Positions 35,695 to 45,348 of a stretch of DNA of 64,000 nt are shown in pieces; within the stretch, counting starts at the first letter, position 1; each line of letters starts with the position of its first letter. A program made the position numbers and the translations under genes. This DNA comes from Flavimaribacter sp039888615 (GTDB lineage: Bacteria > Pseudomonadota > Alphaproteobacteria > Rhizobiales > Rhizobiaceae): the NCBI GenBank assembly GCA_039888615.1, contig JBDQQS010000006.1. One strand, written 5' to 3'. The notes under the pieces were generated by a model. It was not told where the DNA came from. It made no database searches and saw nothing but the letters and a program-made list of their open reading frames with translations.

Positions 35695-37731
35695 ATGTCG
35701 AACGATCCGCTTCTCCAGCCCTATCAGCTCAAGCATCTCACCTTGCGCAATCGGATCATGATCAGTGCGCATGAACCGGCCTACCCGGAAGACGGTATGC
35801 CGAAAGAGCGTTACCGCGCCTATCACGTCGAGCGGGCGAAGGGCGGCGTCGCGCTGACGATGACGGCGGGATCGGCTTCGGTCTCGCGCGACAGCCCGCC
35901 GGCCTTCAACAATATTCTCGCCTGGAAGGACGAAGTGGTCGGCTGGATGAAGCAACTGGTCGACGAATGCCATGGTCATGGCGCCGCGGTGATGATCCAG
36001 CTAACGCATCTCGGGCGGCGCACCCGGTGGGACAAGGGCGACTGGCTGCCGATTGTCTCCTCCAGCCACGAGCGGGAAGCGGCCCACCGCGCATTCCCGA
36101 AACAGGTGGAAGACTGGGACATCGCACGCATCATCGAGGACTACGCAGACGCGGCAGAGCGGATGAAGGCGGCTGGCCTCGACGGTATCGAGCTGGAATC
36201 CTACGGCCATTTTATGGACCAGTTCTGGTCGCCGCTGACCAATACGCTTGACGCGCCCTATGGCGGCGATCTCGACAACCGTTTGCGCTTCGCCTTCGAG
36301 ACGCTGGAGGCGATTCGCGCGCGCGTTGGACCGGAATTCATCGTCGGAATTCGCTATTCGGCCGACGAGACGCTGCAGGGCGGCGTCGGCCGCGAGGAGG
36401 GGTTGGAAATATCGCGACGTCTGAAGCGCAGCGGATTCGTCGATTTCCTCAATGTCATACGCGGGCACATCGACACGGATCCGGGCCTGACCGACGTCAT
36501 ACCGATCCAGGGAATGCCGAGCGCGCCGCATCTCGATTTCGCCGGCGAAATCAGGTCTGAAACGGAGTTGCCGACCTTTCACGCCGCGCGCATTCCGGAT
36601 GTCGCGACGGCGCGGCACGCCATCGCCAGCGGCAAGTTGGACATGGTGGGCATGACCCGCGCCCACATGACGGAGCCTCATATCGTCCGGAAGATCATGG
36701 AGGGCAGGGAGGAAACCATCCGGCCCTGCGTCGGGGCGAATTACTGTCTCGACCGGATCTATCAGGGCGGGGAAGCCCTGTGCATCCACAATCCGTCGAC
36801 CGGCCGGGAATTGACCATGCCGCATCTCGTCGAGAAGGCGGGTGAACGAAAGCGTATCGTCATTGTCGGCGCCGGTCCGGCGGGCATGGAAGCCGCGCGC
36901 GTCGCAGCCGAACGTGGTCACGAGGTCTTGGTGCATGAGGCGGCCAACGGCGCCGGAGGCCAGATACGGCTGACGGCGTTGTCGAAACGGCGCAGCGAGA
37001 TGATCTCCATCATCGACTGGAGGCTTGCCGAATGCACGCGTCTGGGCGTGACATTCCATTTCAACAGCTTCGTCGACGCCGATGCGGTCTTGGCCGAGGA
37101 TCCTGACATCGTGATCATAGCCGCCGGTGGCCTTCCCTACACGGCGGTTCTCGATGAGGGCGACGATCTCGTCGTCTCCGCCTGGGATATCCTGGCCGGG
37201 GACGCAAAACCCGGCAGCGACGTTCTGGTCTATGACGATGCGGGCGATCACGCCGGCCTGCAGGCGGCCGAGATCATTGCGGCGACCGGCGCGAAGGTGG
37301 AAATCATGACGCCGGACCGAACCTTCGCTCCGGAAGTGATGGGGATGAACCTCGTCCCCTATATGCGCAGCATGCAGAAGCTTGACGTCGACTTTACGGT
37401 GACGTGGCGTCTCAAAAGCGTTCGTCGCGACGGCAACGGGCTCATCGCGACAGTGGGCAGCGACTATGGCGACGCGACGCGGGTGCGCAGGGTCGATCAG
37501 GTCGTCGTCAATCACGGAACGCGGCCGCTCGACGACATCTATTTCGAACTGAAACCTGGCGCGTCAAACTTCGGCGAGATGGATTACGAGGCCTTCGTTT
37601 CAGGCCGCCCGCAGGCGGTCATGCGCAACCCGGAAGGCCGCTATCGCCTGTTTCGCATCGGCGATGCGGTCGCCGCCCGCAACACCCATGCAGCGATCTA
37701 CGACGCCTTGCGTCTTGTCAGAAATCTGTGA
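35695..37731 (+). CDS. FMN/FAD oxidoreductase of the trimethylamine dehydrogenase / 2,4-dienoyl-CoA reductase family
   Basis: I start it at ATG 35695, after CCAAGAGGT (678 residues). Residues 1 to about 340 form an Old Yellow Enzyme-like FMN barrel. From about 380 an FAD/NAD-type fold follows, with IVIVGAGPAGMEAARVAAERGHEVLVHEA. Between them is CVGANYCLDRIYQGGEALC. TMADH has four Fe-S cysteines (C-x2-C-x2-C-x11/12-C), and here the second is Ala. N-demethylation of a betaine or methylated amino acid is a common role in this family and is possible here. It is divergent from the TRAP/DUF3604 operon. Confidence 0.85.
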   Translation: MSNDPLLQPYQLKHLTLRNRIMISAHEPAYPEDGMPKERYRAYHVERAKGGVALTMTAGSASVSRDSPPAFNNILAWKDEVVGWMKQLVDECHGHGAAVMIQLTHLGRRTRWDKGDWLPIVSSSHEREAAHRAFPKQVEDWDIARIIEDYADAAERMKAAGLDGIELESYGHFMDQFWSPLTNTLDAPYGGDLDNRLRFAFETLEAIRARVGPEFIVGIRYSADETLQGGVGREEGLEISRRLKRSGFVDFLNVIRGHIDTDPGLTDVIPIQGMPSAPHLDFAGEIRSETELPTFHAARIPDVATARHAIASGKLDMVGMTRAHMTEPHIVRKIMEGREETIRPCVGANYCLDRIYQGGEALCIHNPSTGRELTMPHLVEKAGERKRIVIVGAGPAGMEAARVAAERGHEVLVHEAANGAGGQIRLTALSKRRSEMISIIDWRLAECTRLGVTFHFNSFVDADAVLAEDPDIVIIAAGGLPYTAVLDEGDDLVVSAWDILAGDAKPGSDVLVYDDAGDHAGLQAAEIIAATGAKVEIMTPDRTFAPEVMGMNLVPYMRSMQKLDVDFTVTWRLKSVRRDGNGLIATVGSDYGDATRVRRVDQVVVNHGTRPLDDIYFELKPGASNFGEMDYEAFVSGRPQAVMRNPEGRYRLFRIGDAVAARNTHAAIYDALRLVRNL

Positions 37732-37908
37732 CGTCAACGCAACCGCGGTTTGAAACAGTCGTACTGTCGTCATAAAGAAATGAGCAAGTCGTTCTGCGGA
37801 CGATAAAGACCTGCGTTTAAAGAATACATGTCGGATAGACCGCTCCCGGTCATTAGACTAGTATTCCTGACGATCAATTGTCAGCGACATCGTCGCAAGG
37901 AGAGGAAA

Positions 37909-39099
37909 ATGGCTGAAATCGCGGTAAAGACACCGATGCAGTATCTGGAGAAGGCGACGAATGCGTTGCGTGATCTCGGCCTGATGCCAGAAGGCGGCAC
38001 GGAAGACGCGCCGATTGTCGGACTTCTGGAAAAGATCACGGATCTCGATCCGGAACGCATCGCCGTCATCACCCGCACGCTTGGCCAGATGGGCGTGTTC
38101 AACGAGGTGGTGCGCGAGCAGATCAGCCAGATGGATATCGGCGAGCGTTACAAGGAAATCACCGACGGCTTCAACTCCATCCGCGACGACGCCAAGCGCA
38201 TGGTCGACCAACTCGCCGACAGCAAGGTGGACATTTTCGAGAGAGCGACCAATGTGTGGATGAAAGTGTCGCGCGGCGACGTCGCCGAGCGCTTCGACGC
38301 CATCAAGGAAACCTATCTCGAAGTCTCCCGCGACAACAAGGAGAACATCGAGCGCGAGCACATCATCCTCGAAGCCTATCGCGATTTCCGCGGCGCCTTG
38401 AAACAGGCGGAGGTTTCCGCGCTGGAAGTGCTGAAAAAGGCGGAGCAGAAGCTGGAAGAGGCCAAAACGGATCTTATGACAGCGTCCGACTCTGTTGCAG
38501 CCTACGCGGGCGAGGACGCGGCCGAACGGGCGAAGCTCGAACTCGCGCGCGACGAATTTCTGCGCCGGATGCAGAACGAGGAAGGCCGCTACCAGATCGC
38601 CAAGGACCTCGCCGACAATCTGACCATCGGCTACAACACATCCGAAGTGATCATGGCGCGCCTGATGCAGACGACGTCCGCCAAGGAGCGCGTCTACCAG
38701 CAGTCGGTCTCGTTCTTCTCGACAAACGATTCCGTGCTGACTGCGCTCAAGGCGTCGTTTACCGGCATGTTCGGCCTGCATGAAGCGACACAGACGCTGA
38801 ACGCGATGAAGGAAGGCGTTTCACAGTCTATCGAGGTTCTGGCCGAGATCGGCGGAAAGGTGCAGGAAGAGGCGCTGAAGGCCGGCTACGGACCGACGAT
38901 CCGCGCCGACGCCGTCAAGAAGCTGGTCGACTCGGTCGTCAACTACCAGGAAAAATCGACCGAGATCATTGCCGAAATGCGCAAGCTCGCCACCCAGAAT
39001 TCCGAAGAGATCCGTGACGCGGTGGAAGACGGCAAGCGGCGGATCGCGCGGCTCGCCGAGGAAGGCAACGCGCTGCTTCTCGAGGAACCCGCGGCTTGA
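37909..39099 (+). CDS. coiled-coil protein distantly like TelA (first gene of a three-gene set)
   Basis: From ATG 37909, preceded by AAGGAGAGGAAA, the protein has 396 residues, nearly all helical and charged, with no membrane helix or signal peptide. Its C-terminal half (VSFFSTNDSVLTALKASFTGMFGLHEAT, then EEIRDAVEDGKRRIARLAEEGNALL) recalls the architecture of TelA/KlaA toxic-anion-resistance proteins. The match is only by eye. The downstream genes at 39117 and 40075 belong with it. Function unknown. Confidence 0.72.
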   Translation: MAEIAVKTPMQYLEKATNALRDLGLMPEGGTEDAPIVGLLEKITDLDPERIAVITRTLGQMGVFNEVVREQISQMDIGERYKEITDGFNSIRDDAKRMVDQLADSKVDIFERATNVWMKVSRGDVAERFDAIKETYLEVSRDNKENIEREHIILEAYRDFRGALKQAEVSALEVLKKAEQKLEEAKTDLMTASDSVAAYAGEDAAERAKLELARDEFLRRMQNEEGRYQIAKDLADNLTIGYNTSEVIMARLMQTTSAKERVYQQSVSFFSTNDSVLTALKASFTGMFGLHEATQTLNAMKEGVSQSIEVLAEIGGKVQEEALKAGYGPTIRADAVKKLVDSVVNYQEKSTEIIAEMRKLATQNSEEIRDAVEDGKRRIARLAEEGNALLLEEPAA

Positions 39100-39116
39100 T
39101 CATAGGATAGAGCACA

Positions 39117-40064
39117 ATGGGCGACGCCGGTTCTCAAACGGTGGCGGCCGGGAAACCGGCCGCGAAGCTCGACGACCTGATGATGGCGATGGACGTGGTG
39201 GACACGTTGCGGCATCAAGAACAGCTTGTCGCCCGCGAACTCGGACAGGGCGAGCGGGACGAAGCTCTCAAGGCCCGGCTGCGAAAAATCTACGAATCAC
39301 AGGGGCTCGAAGTCACCGACCGGATCCTCGACGAAGGCATTCGGGCCCTGAAGGAAAGCCGTTTCAGCTATGAGAGGAAAGGATCGGCGGGAAAACGTTT
39401 TCTCGCCATGCTGTGGGTGCGGCGCGGTCTGACGTTCGGCGCCGTCGCGGCCATTCTGCTCGTGTGCGTCTTCGCGGTGGGAAGCTTGTGGTGGCAGGCC
39501 TCGTCGGCCCGTCAGGCGGCGGAAGCGCAACGCATCGAACTCACCGAAACCCTGCCGGAGCAATTGCAGGCGACGGCCGCCGCTGCGCTGGCCGAATCGA
39601 AGGTCGATGCGGCCCGCGGTGCAGTTGAGCGTCTGACTGCGAACGGCCAGTCAGCGCTTCACAACGCCGACGCCGACGGCGCGCGCAAGGCCATCGCCGA
39701 TCTGAACGCGTTGCGGGAGCGGCTGGCGCAGACCTACGACCTCGTGATCGTGCAGAACGGCCAGTCAGGCGTATTCCGCATTCCCGACGTCAATACGGGC
39801 GCCCGCAACTACTACCTGATCGTCGAGGCGATCGGTCCCGACGGCAAAGCCCTTTCTCTGCCAATCCGCAACGAGGAAACGGGTGTGACGCAGACTGTCG
39901 CGACGTGGGGCGTCCGGGTGCCCGAGAGGACGTTCAACGCGGTGCGCGACGACAAGCAGAATGACGGCATTGTTCAGGACCGGCGGTTGGGAACGAAGGC
40001 GCGCGGAACGCTTGAACCTGAATACGCCATGCCAGTCTCTGACGGCGCCATCACGAGTTGGTAG
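39117..40064 (+). CDS. single-pass membrane protein, DUF6384-like (second gene of the set)
   Basis: The 315-residue protein has a cytoplasmic helical N-terminus (DDLMMAMDVVDTLRHQEQLVARELGQGERDEAL, about 15-60). One membrane helix follows at about 103-125 (GLTFGAVAAILLVCVFAVGSLWW), then a long periplasmic, helix-rich part ending in a beta-rich domain (VIVQNGQSGVFRIPDVNTGARNYYLIVEA). I recall this N-terminal pattern as DUF6384, but could not check it. It starts 17 bp after the first gene. Function unknown. Confidence 0.72.
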   Translation: MGDAGSQTVAAGKPAAKLDDLMMAMDVVDTLRHQEQLVARELGQGERDEALKARLRKIYESQGLEVTDRILDEGIRALKESRFSYERKGSAGKRFLAMLWVRRGLTFGAVAAILLVCVFAVGSLWWQASSARQAAEAQRIELTETLPEQLQATAAAALAESKVDAARGAVERLTANGQSALHNADADGARKAIADLNALRERLAQTYDLVIVQNGQSGVFRIPDVNTGARNYYLIVEAIGPDGKALSLPIRNEETGVTQTVATWGVRVPERTFNAVRDDKQNDGIVQDRRLGTKARGTLEPEYAMPVSDGAITSW

Positions 40065-40074
40065 GGGGAGCGAT

Positions 40075-41499
40075 ATGATACCGGCGCGCAATGCTCTGTC
40101 CTCCGTCGAAAACGCAATCGGCCGTATCAGGCATGACGAAAACGGCGTCGTGGCGCAGGTGCGGGCGGCGACCGAAGACGCGGCGCGCCTTCGCGCCGAG
40201 CAGGCGGAAGCTTTAAAGGCCCTTGCGCGCAGCCGGATCGACAGCCTGCGGCAGGGAGAAGTCATCGGCCGGATCGACCGGACGGAGCGATCGATCCTGG
40301 ACATCCTGGACAGGCAAAAGAAGAAGCTGGGAACCCTTTCTCTGCGTTACGACGAACTGGCGCGGAAGATCGAGGCGATCGAGACCGGGCGCTTGAACAA
40401 GGTCGAAGCCGTGGAGAAGGCGGTCAGGGCGATCGACAAGCTGGATCAGCGGATTGAAGCGGCGCTGGTGGACGATGCGGAATGGCTTGCACAGAAGCAA
40501 AAGGCGGACCGCGCGGCGGAAATCGCACAAGCAGCTGACGAGAAGGCGAAGTTTGCGGAAAGCGACCTGGAAAAGAAAGGCGAGCCGTACCGCGACGACG
40601 CGCTCTTCATGTATCTCTGGAAACGCGGATACGGGACATCGCGCTATACCTCAGGCGGCTTGACCAAATACCTCGACGGCAAGATCGCGCATCTTATCGG
40701 CTTTGAAGCAGCAAGACGCGATTTTCATATGCTAAACGAGATCCCGAACCGTCTGCGTGAACACGCTGAAGGCGTGGAGCAGGCGGCCCAGAATGAACTG
40801 GAGGCGCTGGAAGCGATCGAGCGTCGCGAACTTGAGAAAAACGGCGTCGTCGATCTTGAGAAGACGCTTGCCCGCGAGCACGGCCTGCTTTCCGAGGCGG
40901 AAAAGGAACTTGCGGAATTCAGGGCGGAACTGGAACGGCTCAGCACGGAACAGGAAGCCACGCTGGATGCGAGAAACGACGCGGAATACGGACAGGCGAT
41001 GGACGCTCTGACGGATATGCTCGGTCGGGAAGATCTCAGAACGTTGTGGCGCGAGGCCAGCGCCACATCGACCTTGGAGGATGACGCGATCGTCAGGCAG
41101 ATCGAGTCGCTCCAGGACAAGCTTTCAGTGCTTGAATCCCAGATCGCGGAAATGCGTGAGAATGCATCGAAGCTTGCTGCGCGACGCGCCGAACTCGAGC
41201 GTTCGCGCGACCGTTTTTATCGATCCGGCTATGATGACCCGACTGGCGGTTTCGACAACGGCGATCTGATCGGCGAGGTGATCGGCGGAATACTTACGGG
41301 CGCAGTGCAGGGCGGCGTGCTGGACGAATTGTTCGACAAAGGTTTCAAGCGCAGGCCGCGGTCGCGCGGCGGCAGTATCGGCGGCGGCATCAGGATGCCG
41401 AAGGGCTCCTCCCGGGGACCGTGGACCGGCGGCGGATCGATCGGCGGCGGAAGATCGCGCAAATCATCGGGCGGTTTCCGCACCGGCGGCGGATTCTGA
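40075..41499 (+). CDS. long coiled-coil protein with Gly/Arg-rich tail (third gene of the set)
   Basis: I start it at ATG 40075, after a GGGGGAG ribosome-binding site (474 residues). Residues 1 to about 385 are highly charged helical coiled coil, broken near 180-210 by an aromatic segment (YRDDALFMYLWKRGYGTSRYTSGGL). The last 70 residues are Gly/Ser/Arg-rich low-complexity sequence (GGSIGGGIRMPKG and similar). No membrane helix or signal peptide. Function unknown. The compact order with the two upstream genes suggests one complex. Confidence 0.72.
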   Translation: MIPARNALSSVENAIGRIRHDENGVVAQVRAATEDAARLRAEQAEALKALARSRIDSLRQGEVIGRIDRTERSILDILDRQKKKLGTLSLRYDELARKIEAIETGRLNKVEAVEKAVRAIDKLDQRIEAALVDDAEWLAQKQKADRAAEIAQAADEKAKFAESDLEKKGEPYRDDALFMYLWKRGYGTSRYTSGGLTKYLDGKIAHLIGFEAARRDFHMLNEIPNRLREHAEGVEQAAQNELEALEAIERRELEKNGVVDLEKTLAREHGLLSEAEKELAEFRAELERLSTEQEATLDARNDAEYGQAMDALTDMLGREDLRTLWREASATSTLEDDAIVRQIESLQDKLSVLESQIAEMRENASKLAARRAELERSRDRFYRSGYDDPTGGFDNGDLIGEVIGGILTGAVQGGVLDELFDKGFKRRPRSRGGSIGGGIRMPKGSSRGPWTGGGSIGGGRSRKSSGGFRTGGGF

Positions 41500-41741
41500 C
41501 TATTTGTGGTGACCGATTTTCACGATAAATCAAACAATGTCGCCTGTTCCGGAATAACCCTCTCCAAATACATGGTTAAAGGATACTTAACCGGCTAAGT
41601 GCATTGGAGAAGACAACTCCAGCGCGAAAGCCCCGGTCCGGTGAACATCGATAAGCCCAAAAAGCCCCGGTTCATGCCGATCCGGTCAATGTCTGGGTTC
41701 TGCAGCTGGATAAACAATAGGCGGCCGCATGCAGCTACTCC

Positions 41742-43046
41742 CTATTTCAGGGCGTTCGGGAGCAGCATGACGATTTGCGGAAAGATAATCACAATCGCAA
41801 CGACCACGAAATCAGCGAGCAGGAACGTCGTGACGCCCCGGAAAATCTGCGTCACCGACGCATGGTCGCTGGCCACGTTTCGGATAACGAATACGTTCAG
41901 GCCAACGGGCGGCGTGATCATGCCGATCTCCAGCAGCTTCACCACCAGCACGCCGAACCAGATCAGGCTGACATCGGCGGCTTCGAGCAGGGGAAGGAAG
42001 ACCGGCAGGGTGATGAGCAGCGCGCCGAACGGCTCCATGAACATGCCAAGGATGAAATAGATCACGACGATGATCAGCATCAGCTGGAAATAGCCGATCT
42101 CCGACCCGCTGACGGTGGAGGCGATGAAGTTGGAAAGGCCTGTGATGCCGAGGAACCGGGTGAACATGGCGGCGCCGATGCCGATGATGAACAGCGAAGC
42201 CGCTGTAATCAGTGTTTCAAGCAGGGAATCGTAGGCGACCTTGCGCGTCAGCCTTCCGGTGACGGCGGAGATGACGATGGCGCCGAGCGCCCCAACGGCG
42301 CCGCCTTCGGTCGCCGTGAATACACCGGAAAACAATCCGCCGAAAACAAGCAGGATCAGCACAAGCGCCGGCCATACGCCGACGATCGCCTCGCGAAGGC
42401 TGGTTTCCTCCGAACCGATGGTTGCCCGTGGGGCAATGTCCGGACGCAGCCAGCAGGTCAGAAGAACCACTATGGAATAGCCGATCGCCGTCAGGACGCC
42501 GATGGCGATACCGCCCATGAAAACCTGGGTGATGGAGGTTTCGGCGAAAACGCCATAGACGATCATCAGGATGGAAGGCGGGATAAGCGCGCCGATTGTG
42601 CCGCCGGCGGCTATTGAACCGCAAGCAAAGCTTGGCCGGTAACCGGCTTTCACCATTTCGGGTATAGCGATCCGGCCCATGGCGGCGGCGCAGGCCAGGC
42701 TTGACCCGCTGACGGCCGCAAAGCCGGAACAGGCGAAGATCGAGGAAATGGCGAGGCCGCCTGGAATGCGTTTCAGCAGCACCTTCGCCGCCTCGAAAAG
42801 TCCGCCGGTCAATCCCGCATGAAAAGCGACGAAACCCATGAGGAGGAACATCGGAACAGCGCTGAGCGTCCAGCTCGAAACGAAACTGTAGGGCGTGTTC
42901 TGCAGAATTCCGAGCGCCGGCGTCACGCCCAGCAGCATCGCGATGCCGCCGAAGGAGACGGTCATCAGCGCGATGGCGACCGGCACCCGCAAGAGCAACA
43001 GCAACAGCAGTGCTGCGACGCCATAGAAACCGACCTCAAGACTCAT
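41742..43046 (-). CDS. TRAP transporter large permease (DctM-like), third system
   Basis: This 434-residue, multi-helix protein has DctM motifs (VPMFLLMGFVAFHAGLTGGLFEAAKVLL near 62 and GMITPPVGLNVFVIRNVA near 385). Its start overlaps the DctQ stop by 11 bp. The 241-bp gap on its downstream side (41500-41741) is convergent with the three-gene set and holds only a short repeat of AGCCCCGGT. Confidence 0.93.
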   Translation of the reverse strand: MSLEVGFYGVAALLLLLLLRVPVAIALMTVSFGGIAMLLGVTPALGILQNTPYSFVSSWTLSAVPMFLLMGFVAFHAGLTGGLFEAAKVLLKRIPGGLAISSIFACSGFAAVSGSSLACAAAMGRIAIPEMVKAGYRPSFACGSIAAGGTIGALIPPSILMIVYGVFAETSITQVFMGGIAIGVLTAIGYSIVVLLTCWLRPDIAPRATIGSEETSLREAIVGVWPALVLILLVFGGLFSGVFTATEGGAVGALGAIVISAVTGRLTRKVAYDSLLETLITAASLFIIGIGAAMFTRFLGITGLSNFIASTVSGSEIGYFQLMLIIVVIYFILGMFMEPFGALLITLPVFLPLLEAADVSLIWFGVLVVKLLEIGMITPPVGLNVFVIRNVASDHASVTQIFRGVTTFLLADFVVVAIVIIFPQIVMLLPNALK

Positions 43047-43551
43047 GAACTTGCTCCGGCCGCACTGCGCCTATCAGGGTTTCGAATGCGCGCCACGCCG
43101 TCACGAAGGCGGCAAGGCCAAACCCCGCCGGCGGCAGGAAATAGGTCGGCCAGGTCGGAATCCGATAATTCAGAACAATGACGAAAGAGCCTGAATTGAA
43201 ATTCGTCATCGCCGTCTTCCAGGTGATGATGGCGATGGTGGCGTAGATGGCCGTCACCAGGACGGCGACCAACAGGTCGGAGACACGCAGCAGCGGCTTG
43301 GGAAGAAACCCTTCGAGAACTTCCACCGACACCATGCCGTTTCTGCGCTCGACCCAGGCAAGCGGCAGAAAGGCAATAAAGACCATGTAATAGTGCGAAA
43401 CGATTTCGACGGTCGCCGGGATCGGCGCGCCGAACAGGCCGCGCATCGTCACGTCAAGCGCGACATGCAGCATCATGGCGATAACGCCGACGGCGCCCAA
43501 CAGCGCCAGAAGCCGGACAATGCGTTCCATGATTTCGGATAGTCTTTGCAT
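43036..43551 (-). CDS. TRAP transporter small permease (DctQ-like), third system
   Basis: The start ATG 43551 gives 171 residues. The long upstream extension overlaps the binding-protein gene in another frame and is not coding. Four hydrophobic helices and the loop TMRGLFGAPIPATVEIVSHYYMVFIAFLPLAWVERRNGMVSVEVL match DctQ. It couples DctP to DctM. Confidence 0.9.
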   Translation of the reverse strand: MQRLSEIMERIVRLLALLGAVGVIAMMLHVALDVTMRGLFGAPIPATVEIVSHYYMVFIAFLPLAWVERRNGMVSVEVLEGFLPKPLLRVSDLLVAVLVTAIYATIAIITWKTAMTNFNSGSFVIVLNYRIPTWPTYFLPPAGFGLAAFVTAWRAFETLIGAVRPEQVHES

Positions 43552-43609
43552 GGGCGTCCTACAGTAAGGAGTGACGACCGGCGCGCAGTTCGCGCGCCGG
43601 TATTGGAAA

Positions 43610-44734
43610 TCACAGGCCGTAGGTCGAAAAATCCACCTTGTCCCAGACTTCTTCCTGAACCTTGGCGGCAATGGCGTTCGCGTCCGGGCCGGTCTCTTCG
43701 ACGATCGCCGTCCATTTTTCGACCAGTTCGAGGAAGCGGGCGACCCGCTGGTCCGCGTCATCCATGTTGAAGCGGTCCTTGGACAGTTCCGCGGCTACGG
43801 TCTGGTCTTCCTGTGCGTAGGCTTCCGCGGCCTCTGTCAGGCCGGCGTCCGGAGCGACGAATTCAATGCCCGCTTCGTTCGCCGCGGCTTCCGCTTCCTT
43901 ACCGATTTCGTAACCCCAGCGTTGCGTAAAGTCGGCATTGGCGCGGTTCGCCGCCCGAGCAAGAGCTTTCCGCTCGTCTACGCTGAGGCTTCCCCAGGTC
44001 TGTTCCGCTACGGTGAAGTTCGACGTGGCGTGGTAGGTTCCGACCACGACCATGTTGATCGATTTCACCAATTCGACCAGGCGATAGGACAGCAGGTCGC
44101 CCAGAGACGCGATCGATCCGTCGATCGTGCCCTGACTGATCGATTCGAAGGTGTCGCCCACCGGCAGCGAGACCGGCACGGCCCCGAAATGTTCAGCCCA
44201 ACGCGAGAAGGGCGCGCCGCCCGAGCGCAGGCGCAGGCCTTTCAGATCTTCGGCCGTGTTGATCGGTTTGGTGGACAGGACATGGTACGTGCCGGAAGAT
44301 CCGGAGCCGAGATAGACGACGCCAAGGCCCTTCATCTCTTCAATGCAGGCGGGGCAGGTGACGATGAATTCCGTCACTGCGGCGCCCATGACATGGGGCT
44401 CGCGGCCGCTGAGCGCCAACTCGCCGGCCATTGCCATGTTGGGCAGTTCGGCAGGAAAATAGAGCGGCAGAAGATTGCCGATTTCGATGACCTGCGACTG
44501 AAGCGCGTCCTTGATCTGCGGCAGGCGGACAACCTCCGGTCCGAATATCCTGGCGGTCAACGCGCCGCCGGATTCTTCCGGCAGGTATTCGACGAGTTTC
44601 TGATAAAGATGGCTGTTGGCTGGATGCGCCGGCGGCGCCGCGGGACCAACCCGCATTTCTCTTGCCTCCGCCAGGCTCATGCCGCTTGCAAGGACGGCTG
44701 TAGCCGCGATGAATGCTGTGAGCAGTCTATTCAT
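43610..44734 (-). CDS. TRAP transporter substrate-binding protein (DctP-like), third system
   Basis: The 374-residue protein starts at ATG 44734, closely following GGGAGGAATTT. It has a signal peptide (LLTAFIAATAVLASGMSLAEA) and DctP motifs (VGPAAPPAHPANSHLYQKLVEYLPEE, DLKGLRLRSGGAPFSRWAEHFGAVPVSLPVGDTFESISQGTIDG). The substrate is unknown. The adjacent MarR and crotonase genes may be related. Confidence 0.9.
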   Translation of the reverse strand: MNRLLTAFIAATAVLASGMSLAEAREMRVGPAAPPAHPANSHLYQKLVEYLPEESGGALTARIFGPEVVRLPQIKDALQSQVIEIGNLLPLYFPAELPNMAMAGELALSGREPHVMGAAVTEFIVTCPACIEEMKGLGVVYLGSGSSGTYHVLSTKPINTAEDLKGLRLRSGGAPFSRWAEHFGAVPVSLPVGDTFESISQGTIDGSIASLGDLLSYRLVELVKSINMVVVGTYHATSNFTVAEQTWGSLSVDERKALARAANRANADFTQRWGYEIGKEAEAAANEAGIEFVAPDAGLTEAAEAYAQEDQTVAAELSKDRFNMDDADQRVARFLELVEKWTAIVEETGPDANAIAAKVQEEVWDKVDFSTYGL

Positions 44735-44856
44735 AAATTCCTCCCTGGCGCGTTGAAATGTGGAGTGTGGCCCAATGCCATTCCTCCTCCGGATACGGGA
44801 TACGCGCCGTAGCCCCGTGCCGAATTCTCTGTGGCTCCGTTCGCCCGGACCAGAAA

Positions 44857-45348
44857 TCAGTCCTGCTTGCGCTCCTCCCGACCGGGTTCGAGGCCGACTA
44901 GCTTGCGCAGCAGGCTTTTCAGCTGTCGATTTTCATCCTCCGACAAATTTCCGCGCTGTACCGGATCCAGTGCGGTGAGCATCGGCCTGTAATGGTCGAG
45001 TACGTTTTCCCCCTCCCGGGTCAGGCGCAATTCAACCGACCGGCGGTCGTCTTCCGGTATGATCCTTTCGACAAGGCCGCGCTTGTCGAGGCTTCGAATG
45101 AGCTTGCTCATCTGCGCCGGCTTGATGCGCAGCGTCTGCGCCAGAAGGCCCTGCCGGATGCAGGGGTTATGGCCAATCACAAGCAGGCTGGAAACTTCGC
45201 CGGGGCGCAGATCCTGCATGTCGAACGCTTCGAAGAACTGGTCGAATGTCTGGATCTGGGCCATGCGGACAAGGAAGCCGAGCAGGTCGTTCAACTCGCC
45301 AAGCTCGACATGCGCCTGGTCGCCCTGCCGTGTCATCGCCAGCTGCAT
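44857..45348 (-). CDS. MarR-family transcriptional regulator
   Basis: The 163 residues hold a winged helix at about 55-125, with LLAQTLRIKPAQMSKLIRSLDKRGLVERIIPEDDRRSVELRLTREG. Its ATG shares one base with the enoyl-CoA hydratase stop (TGATG), so the two are co-translated. It may sense an aryl- or acyl-CoA compound handled by that enzyme, a common MarR theme. Confidence 0.9.
   Translation of the reverse strand: MQLAMTRQGDQAHVELGELNDLLGFLVRMAQIQTFDQFFEAFDMQDLRPGEVSSLLVIGHNPCIRQGLLAQTLRIKPAQMSKLIRSLDKRGLVERIIPEDDRRSVELRLTREGENVLDHYRPMLTALDPVQRGNLSEDENRQLKSLLRKLVGLEPGREERKQD

Noticed and set aside
36001..37515. 504-codon minus-strand open frame opposite the flavoprotein gene
   Set aside because: The plus strand encodes a full flavoprotein with FMN, Fe-S and FAD motifs. 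The antisense product resembles nothing.
41500..41741. Short AGCCCCGGT repeats in the convergent gap
   Set aside because: Only two 9-bp copies with no stem or T-run. Not enough for a terminator or element.
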